Shown piece by piece: positions 58,690-64,000 of a stretch of 64,000 bases of DNA (position 1 is its first letter; the number at the start of each line of letters is the position of its first letter). This stretch comes from Sorex araneus. Its lineage: Eukaryota > Chordata > Mammalia > Eulipotyphla > Soricidae. Location: positions 184,059,470-184,123,469 of the forward strand of contig NC_073303.1 of NCBI RefSeq assembly GCF_027595985.1, given 5' to 3'. The notes beneath the pieces were generated by a model that was not told where the DNA came from, searched no databases, and was given only the letters and a program-made list of their open reading frames with translations. A program made the translations under genes and the position numbers.

Positions 58690-59380
58690 TGATGTCGGTG
58701 GGCCCCACGGGTGACTTTCGTGAAGCGGGGAGGAGAAAGACGGTCACTTTCTCTCCAACCGCCTCTAACACCCGGAACCCAGGGTAACTGGGTTCTTGTC
58801 TCGCTCGCGGAAAAGAATTTCAGGAGTAGACAAGCAGTGAAGTAAATAGATTTTATTCAGAGGTTTCTGAGGGAGGGAGGAAGGGATAAGTGAGAGAGTG
58901 ATAGTAAGAATAACGCGCTCAAAGGAGAACACGGGCTTCTCCAAGAGTGGAGGAAGCTCTACACACATCCTAGCACTGGACACGAAAGCATGAAAGTACA
59001 CATCTCAAGAGGGGGAGATGCGGGCGACACATGTGCTCGGCCACATGGCACAAGCAGCACATGGGCTCAGGCAGCATATGCGCGCACTTCCTTTGTTCAA
59101 GGTGGCCTTTATAGGGTTTCTCCAACCTGCCCCCACGTGGGGGCTTCTTCCCAGGTAAAAGTCCGTTGCTAAGGAGGTTACTAGGGAGGTTGGGAGTGGT
59201 GATGGCCTTCTTTGGGGAACCCCCTGGGGAGGGGTCTGTTGTCCTCAGGGTCTGCTGATGGTTTCTTCCGGGTCTTTTGTTTTCTTGAATCTGCACATCT
59301 TAAGAGTCCCCTTCCCAGAGACTCTGTTAAATCTCAATTTTCATTGCCAAGGGCCTTTCCCTACCTACCTGCCTACATCA
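58690..59380 (-). repeat. 5' LTR of element B
   Basis: Promoter-bearing copy: TATAAAGG box at 59106-59113 and AATAAA at 58852-58857 (minus strand). Same length as the 3' LTR, and no difference was found by reading. Confidence 0.94.
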
Positions 59381-59802
59381 GTTGGACCCTCCCCATGAAG
59401 TTCCTTGAACTCCCTTGACCTCTACCTTAATCTGATTAACTTCAGTGACCCAGCTCCAAGGAGACCCCAGAACATTCCAGATTGAGACGAGCCACAAAGA
59501 ACCTATAAAAGCCAGCCCAATAGCCCATTCAAGGCTCTCTCCATCCTCAGAGAAGCCTGCGTTCTCTCTTGAGCGCATTACCCCTACTGTCTTTCTTTTC
59601 CGCTTATCCCTTCCTTCTTCCCTCAAAACCCTCTAAATAAAATCTGTTACTTCACTGCCTGTCTACTCCTGAAATTCTTTTCCACGAGCCAGACAAGAAC
59701 CCAGTAACCCTGGGTTCCAGGTGGTAGAGGCTGTTGGAGAGAAAGTGACCATCTTTCTCCTCCCTGCTTCATGTAAGTCACCTGTGGGGCCCACCGACAT
59801 CA
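59381..59802 (+). repeat. Old solo LTR, 3' portion (host of element B)
   Basis: Continues the LTR begun at 51950. It has its own CCTATAAAAGCC box (about 59501) and CTAAATAAAATCTG signal (about 59633), and ends CCACCGACATCA. Against element B's LTR it is diverged and lacks roughly 125 bases between the TATA box and the polyadenylation signal. Confidence 0.88.
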
Positions 59803-59847
59803 ATGAAATGGCCATTACAGTATTAGTGTATGTGAAATTCTTATTGC

Positions 59848-60130
59848 ATCTATCATCATCATCATCTCATTCATCGTCGATTTTCTCGAGCAGTCTCAGT
59901 AACGTCTCCATTCCTCGTAGCCCTGAGATTTTAGAAGCCTCTCTTTACTCATCCTTCCCAACAGTGCCACATTGGAGGCTCTTTCAGGGTCAGGGGAATG
60001 AGACCCATCACTGTTACTGGTTTTGGCATATGAATACACCACTGGGAGTTTGCTAGGGTATCCATGTGGGCAGGAAACTCTCAGTAGCTTGCCAGGTTCT
60101 CTGAGAGGGAGAACTAGGCTATCAGATGTC
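59848..60130 (-). repeat. Long composite SINE, 3' part
   Basis: Short ATC run, TCGATTTTCTCGAGCAGTCT, GAGATTTTAGAAGCCTCTC, AGGCTCTTTCAGGGTCAGG, GAGAGGGAGAACTAGGCTAT. The copy is 5'-truncated and closely similar to 3293-3540. Confidence 0.88.
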
Positions 60131-61405
60131 GCACATTTTTTTCTTTTTCTTTTTTTTTAAATTGCATCTATATATTTAAATATTCTCCTAACACAATTCA
60201 AGGAGAATTGTAATATCAAATCATAAAGATACAGAGTTAGAAAGTCTAATTTCAAATTGGTGACAGAATTAAGTAATTAATACAATTTGGATAGTGCAAA
60301 AGGTCAGTTTTGCTTCCTCCTCTACTCCCATTTGAGACATTGGTGACACAACATCCTATAATCTCAATTAGTTAAACGTTTATAGTACATTCTAGAGGAT
60401 GGATTGATAACCCTGCTTATCGGCATCTTCAGGCTGAAAAGCTGTTTCACATTCTACCAAATCAATAACTTTGGGACAATATATATAGTGATAACCAATG
60501 GGTTCATTTCTCATTTATTATCAAGATATTCAACTGCAATAGGTCCTCAACAGAATAATTTTTAAAAATTGGATTTCTTATGCTTAAAAGGAAAATAGAA
60601 ATTAGTTTAAATCAAACTACCTGGCTAGGTAAAATAAGTGAATCAAAATAATAATAAAAAATACCAGAAAGTGATATTCCTCATCTGTAATTTAAGTTCA
60701 GAACCTTCAAAATTAGCATCATAGTCCCTAGAATATCTTTCAAAGTTGATGTGCCAAATGTCCAACTCAGTTCAGTCTATGCTGGCTCTCCCAAACTTAC
60801 ACAGAGTTTATCCTTTTATCATGACATCTATTATTTAGAAATACTAAATTCCTAAAGGAATTATTCCCATGCTTCTGTTTTATTGATGTACTCTATTGCT
60901 TGCATCAAAATCTTTGATTCCATCTATAATATTTTGTCACCTAATGAAGTTCTTTACTTCAAACATCTCCATAACCTGTAGTTTCTCTTTTCTCACACCT
61001 TGTACATTTTTTTGGTTATATTTTATTTTAATTTAATTTGTGTTTTGCTCATGTTTTTATGTCTAGTGGGGAGTATTTATCTTTTTCTGGAACTTCCTAG
61101 TTCAGGTTTATTATCATGACTGACAGCATCTAACATAATCACGCAAGCTTCAATTTTTACCTTACCACTAAGTCTGCTATTAGAAAAGACATAGAACACC
61201 TCGATATTGCCAAATACACTGGTCACTCTAACTTTCTTATTTACAAAAATAGTTAGTAGAAAATAAGGGTCTGAAAATAGCTCTCATAAATGATAAATTC
61301 TGACAGTTTGTGTGCTGCCAATTATTTCCACCTGGAAAGAGCTGCATTACAAATTTCAGCCAAACGAACCTGTAGAGAATCTCTTTAGAGGGAGATCACA
61401 GGGAT
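60131..61405. other. Unique AT-rich intergenic DNA
   Basis: Nothing supportable seen. Confidence 0.45.
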
Positions 61406-61582
61406 TGCGGGAGTTGCAGGGGGCTGGGACACACATGGAAATGCTCAGTTCGTACTCGTGAATCTGTGCTCAGGGATCACACTTGGTGTTTCTGGGAACC
61501 ATATGGGGTGCCATGGATTGTAGCTGATTGGCTGAGTACAACACAAGTGTCCTACCTGCTGTACTATTATTGCTCTAGTCCA
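61406..61582 (-). repeat. Short SINE, diverged
   Basis: CTGTGCTCAGGGATCACACT, GAACCATATGGGGTGCCATG, TGTCCTACCTGCTGTACTA. Confidence 0.65.
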
Positions 61583-61741
61583 AAATCCTTAGAATTTTCA
61601 AAGTGAAATTTTTGAGTCAATATCAGCTATGAATCAGTATTTTTGGTTTAGATATTTTTGCTGAAATATTCTTATTTTCCAGGTTATTTTAAGTGGCTTA
61701 CAGTATAAGACCTTAAATTATGTGTGTGTAAGTGTGTGTGC

Positions 61742-61743
<2 letters not shown>

Positions 61744-61772
<29 letters not shown>
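61744..61772. repeat. (GT)n microsatellite
   Basis: About 14 units with a GTGTGTGTAAGTGTGTG variant just upstream. Confidence 0.93.
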
Positions 61773-62110
61773 AAGTTAGTATGCATGAACCAGAGAGTAT
61801 TAAAGAGAATAAAATCTATAGCATTTCTGCTTGATTTTGGGCTCCTGAAACAAAGATATTTTCTTGAAGAACCTCTTTTTTTTATATGGCTGAAATTTTT
61901 TCCAGGGCTGTATGATAATCCAAGGGTCTTTATACTACATATTTTTAATATAACTAAATGTTTCTCTTTTTAAACATGCTAAAGTAATATTTGCTTTTAC
62001 AAATGTGCATGTTTTTCTGGTACATTTCCTTACATAATGTTACACTGTGATCACCATAAGTTGAGTTTCCAATTATCAACAGCTGAACTCTTGTGTCTGT
62101 TTTTTTTTTT
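61773..62110. other. Unique AT-rich intergenic DNA
   Basis: Nothing supportable seen. Confidence 0.35.
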
Positions 62111-62112
62111 TT

Positions 62113-62294
62113 CTTAACTTCTTCTTTTTTCTTTTTGGGTCACACCTAGCAATGCTCAGTTGTTACTTCTGGCTCTATACACGAGAATTACTCCTTGTAG
62201 TGTTCCGGGGACCATATGAGATGCTGGGAATCGAACCTGGTTCCACCAATTGCAAGGCAAATGCCCTACCCACTGTGCTATTGCTCCAGCGCTG
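62113..62294 (-). repeat. Short shrew SINE
   Basis: TTTTTGGGTCACACCTAGCA, GAGAATTACTCCTTGTAGTG, ATTGCAAGGCAAATGCCCTA, CTGTGCTATTGCTCCAGCG. The flanking motif CTCTTGTGTCTGTTTT occurs on both sides (62087-62102 and 62297-62312), a target-site duplication. Confidence 0.93.
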
Positions 62295-62859
62295 GCTCTT
62301 GTGTCTGTTTTAACCAATCTTTACTCCATTTCCCCACTAATTAACTTTCTTGTTATTGTCAGAATCAAAGTTTATTTATGTTTTATTTTGCTTTTTGTTT
62401 TCTGGAAATTTTAACTATCAACACTCCTCTGTTCTTTGTCTGATTAGAAGGCAGCTAATCCGGTTCTCCTTTATTCCTGCTTCCTAACTGGTCATTCCTG
62501 AGATACTTACTATAATGATCCTTGTATCTGTTTTATTCTGTGTTGGTGATTGCTTTGCAGAATCCAACTAATACACTCTATATCTACTCTCCTTACCCCA
62601 CTGGCCTCAATCACAAATTATTTCCAGCCATTCCTTGCACTTTAAGGTCTTTATGTCCTATTAATTTATTTTTGTCAGGATTCTTTTTCTGCTACTAAGA
62701 AAGGAATGAAAATCTTTCATTAAATATCAAGGGTGGGTGATTACGTTTGTAAAAACTGAAAATTTGCACACTATCAGGAATCACTGACTGTTCAGAAACT
62801 ATGAAGATATATCATGTGCGTTGTTAAACAGCACGAGTTATGGATGAGTCTGCATTGTT
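62295..62859. other. Intergenic DNA, partly 3' flank of the pseudogene
   Basis: The segment just left of 62860 could be retroposed 3' UTR, but I cannot recognise it and see no clear poly(A) complement. Confidence 0.3.
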
Positions 62860-64000
62860 CTAGGTTGTGCATGACACTCGCCTCCAAGGAAAGCTGACCT
62901 TGACTAGATAGGTAGTGAGCCAGGCTAATGCTGGCAGCAGATCCAGTGATGGTAACTTTTCTCTAAGTAGATCCTTCCTCTGGATTCATAATTTTGATTT
63001 GTGCCCCAGAGATCTAAGAGATCTCATTGATTTTGGTGCCTTGATGCCCAATTAAGGCACCAAACCGTAGCACTGTAGCACTGTATCACTGTCGCCCCTG
63101 TTGTTCATCGATTTGCTCGAGCAGACACCAGTAATGTCTTCATTGTGAGACTTGTTACTGTTTTTGGCATATTGAATATGCCACAGGTAGCTTGCCAGGC
63201 TCTGCCAAGGATACTCTCAGTATACTCTCAGGATACTCTCAGTAGCTTGCCGGAATCTCTGAGAGAGTTGGGGGAATCAAACCTGGTCGGCCATGTGCAA
63301 GGCAAACAAACTCCCTACCTGCTGTGCTATCGCTCTAGCCTGATTGTACAGTCAATCAAATCATTCTGAATGCCAAATTCATGAGAAATAGTCTGAGCAG
63401 ATGCATCCAAATCTGCACAATAGCGTTTCACCTTTGGTGAGCTGTATTAAATGTGTCTGCACCCTGCGTTGCTATGCATTATGGGAAACTGAGATGGTTA
63501 CATTGCCGACTGGTGGAGCTTGGTTGAATCTGGCTGTGGAATGGCATGTTATCCTTGAATGATACAGGCCTCTAGAAGTGGTTCCTCCAGGTCATGGTTG
63601 AGGTACAAGAATGGGGTGGTGTAGGATTGTTGTGGAACCTGACCTGACCCTCTGCAAAGATGAGTGGAAAACTGGACAATTTGGGTGGGTGTGAGATGGT
63701 CACGCCCTTTGAGGGGACTCAGACAGGATCACCAACATGACTGTGCAAATACGTTTCACATACTCAATGATAAATGGAGGAATGCCAGCAGTAGTGATGA
63801 CCAGCTCAGTTGAATTGGGAGCATATTGTCCATCACTTTGACCTGGGCACTCCTATTTCCTTATTTTGCAAAGCTTTTCCCAGTGAGAGACCCACAGTGA
63901 GGAGTGGGACTCACCAGCCTCAGGTGACTATGCATCTGCCCGCAGCTGCACTATTGGTTATAGAGCTGCTAATGCTCTGTCCACTTTGTCAATGATCATA
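62860..64000 (-). pseudogene. PCBP2: PCBP2-like processed pseudogene (right end outside window)
   Basis: The parent, poly(rC)-binding protein 2, is a three-KH-domain RNA-binding protein. Minus-strand translations give, in parent order: MIIDKV near 63990, NSTELVITTAGIPPFIIEYV (about 63760-63820, KH2), a spacer piece with a PEVK-like stretch, LDASAQTISHEFGIQNDLI (about 63355-63411, KH3 start), KINEI and SGAQIKI (about 63000-63045), and VTITGSAASISLAHYLS (62906-62956). The parent's stop position corresponds to TAG at 62860-62862. Exons are joined without introns, with several stops and frame changes. A SINE (63068-63345) splits KH3. LDASAQT and the NP-x-EGST segment fit PCBP2 better than PCBP1 or PCBP3. 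The N-terminal KH1 part would lie beyond 64000. Non-functional. Confidence 0.88.
63068..63345 (-). repeat. Shrew SINE, long-body type, inside PCBP2 pseudogene
   Basis: GTAGCACTGTATCACTGTCG tail, TTACTGTTTTTGGCATATTG, GGTAGCTTGCCAGGCTCTG, and a small tandem duplication of GGATACTCTCAGTA (63210-63243), then GTGCTATCGCTCTAGCC head. It postdates the pseudogene. Confidence 0.92.

Larger units (their letters stand above)
52096..59380 (-). mobile_element. Young class-I defective provirus (element B)
   Basis: Two 691-bp LTRs in direct orientation, each TG...CA, that read as identical, flanked by the 4-bp duplication GTTG (52092-52095 and 59381-59384). Order in proviral sense (minus strand): 5' LTR (58690-59380), arginine-type primer site, long leader with tandem hairpin array, class-I gag matrix remnant, AT-rich core shared with element A, undetermined interior, decayed RNase H and integrase pieces, purine tract, 3' LTR (52096-52786). 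The interior is 5903 bp and no complete gag, pol or env frame exists. LTR identity implies a very recent insertion, although the interior is already decayed, so it was probably copied by enzymes supplied in trans. Confidence 0.92.

Noticed and set aside
51950..59802. Target-site duplication of the old solo LTR
   Set aside because: Bases outside the outer ends (CAATA and ATGAA) do not give a convincing repeat; age or boundary uncertainty prevents a call.

Overview
This is a gene-poor, AT-rich stretch of mammalian nuclear DNA. I find no exon structure, host promoter, structural RNA gene or CRISPR array that I can support. The dispersed repeats point to a shrew (Soricidae, probably Sorex). A tRNA-derived SINE of the shrew type, with the GCTGGAGCGATAGCACAGTG head and a TTGCCTTGCA...GGTTCGATTCC B-box region, occurs more than 30 times. 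The species call rests on recognising this SINE, not on a search.

Layout: 1-5.8 kb is unique AT-rich DNA with a LINE-type 3' end, three SINEs and a long composite SINE ending in (ATC)n. 5.8-7.85 kb is a SINE split by a 1.87-kb LTR element (element C) with a 6-bp target duplication. 9.5-11 kb holds a SINE and an odd non-LTR retroposon with an internally duplicated unit. 12.1-21 kb carries L1 3' portions, one broken up by a SINE, a pentanucleotide array and another SINE, plus long composite SINEs. 21-35 kb is mostly unique sequence with scattered SINEs. 35.07-39.29 kb is a very young endogenous betaretrovirus-like provirus (element A, minus strand; two LTRs that differ by one base of a C run, TSD GATGAG, Lys3-type primer site). 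39-50 kb is unique sequence with L1 and SINE pieces and an ancient MaLR LTR. 50.8-51.7 kb is a second, decayed copy of part of element C. 51.95-59.80 kb is an old solo LTR split by a young class-I provirus of the same LTR family in the opposite orientation (element B, minus strand; 691-bp LTRs that read as identical, TSD GTTG, Arg-type primer site). 62.86-64.0 kb is a PCBP2 processed pseudogene that runs off the right edge.

The most notable observation concerns elements A and B. They belong to different retroviral classes, with different LTRs, primer tRNAs, matrix remnants and TSD lengths. Yet both are compact defective proviruses carrying, just downstream of a truncated gag matrix region, a related non-coding core of about 2 kb on the same strand. 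Element B also carries in its leader a higher-order tandem array (184-bp period, built of 40- and 48-bp units that can each form a hairpin). This suggests a mosaic, non-autonomous retroelement lineage mobilised by more than one retrovirus type, comparable in kind to mouse VL30 or ETn. That reading is inference.
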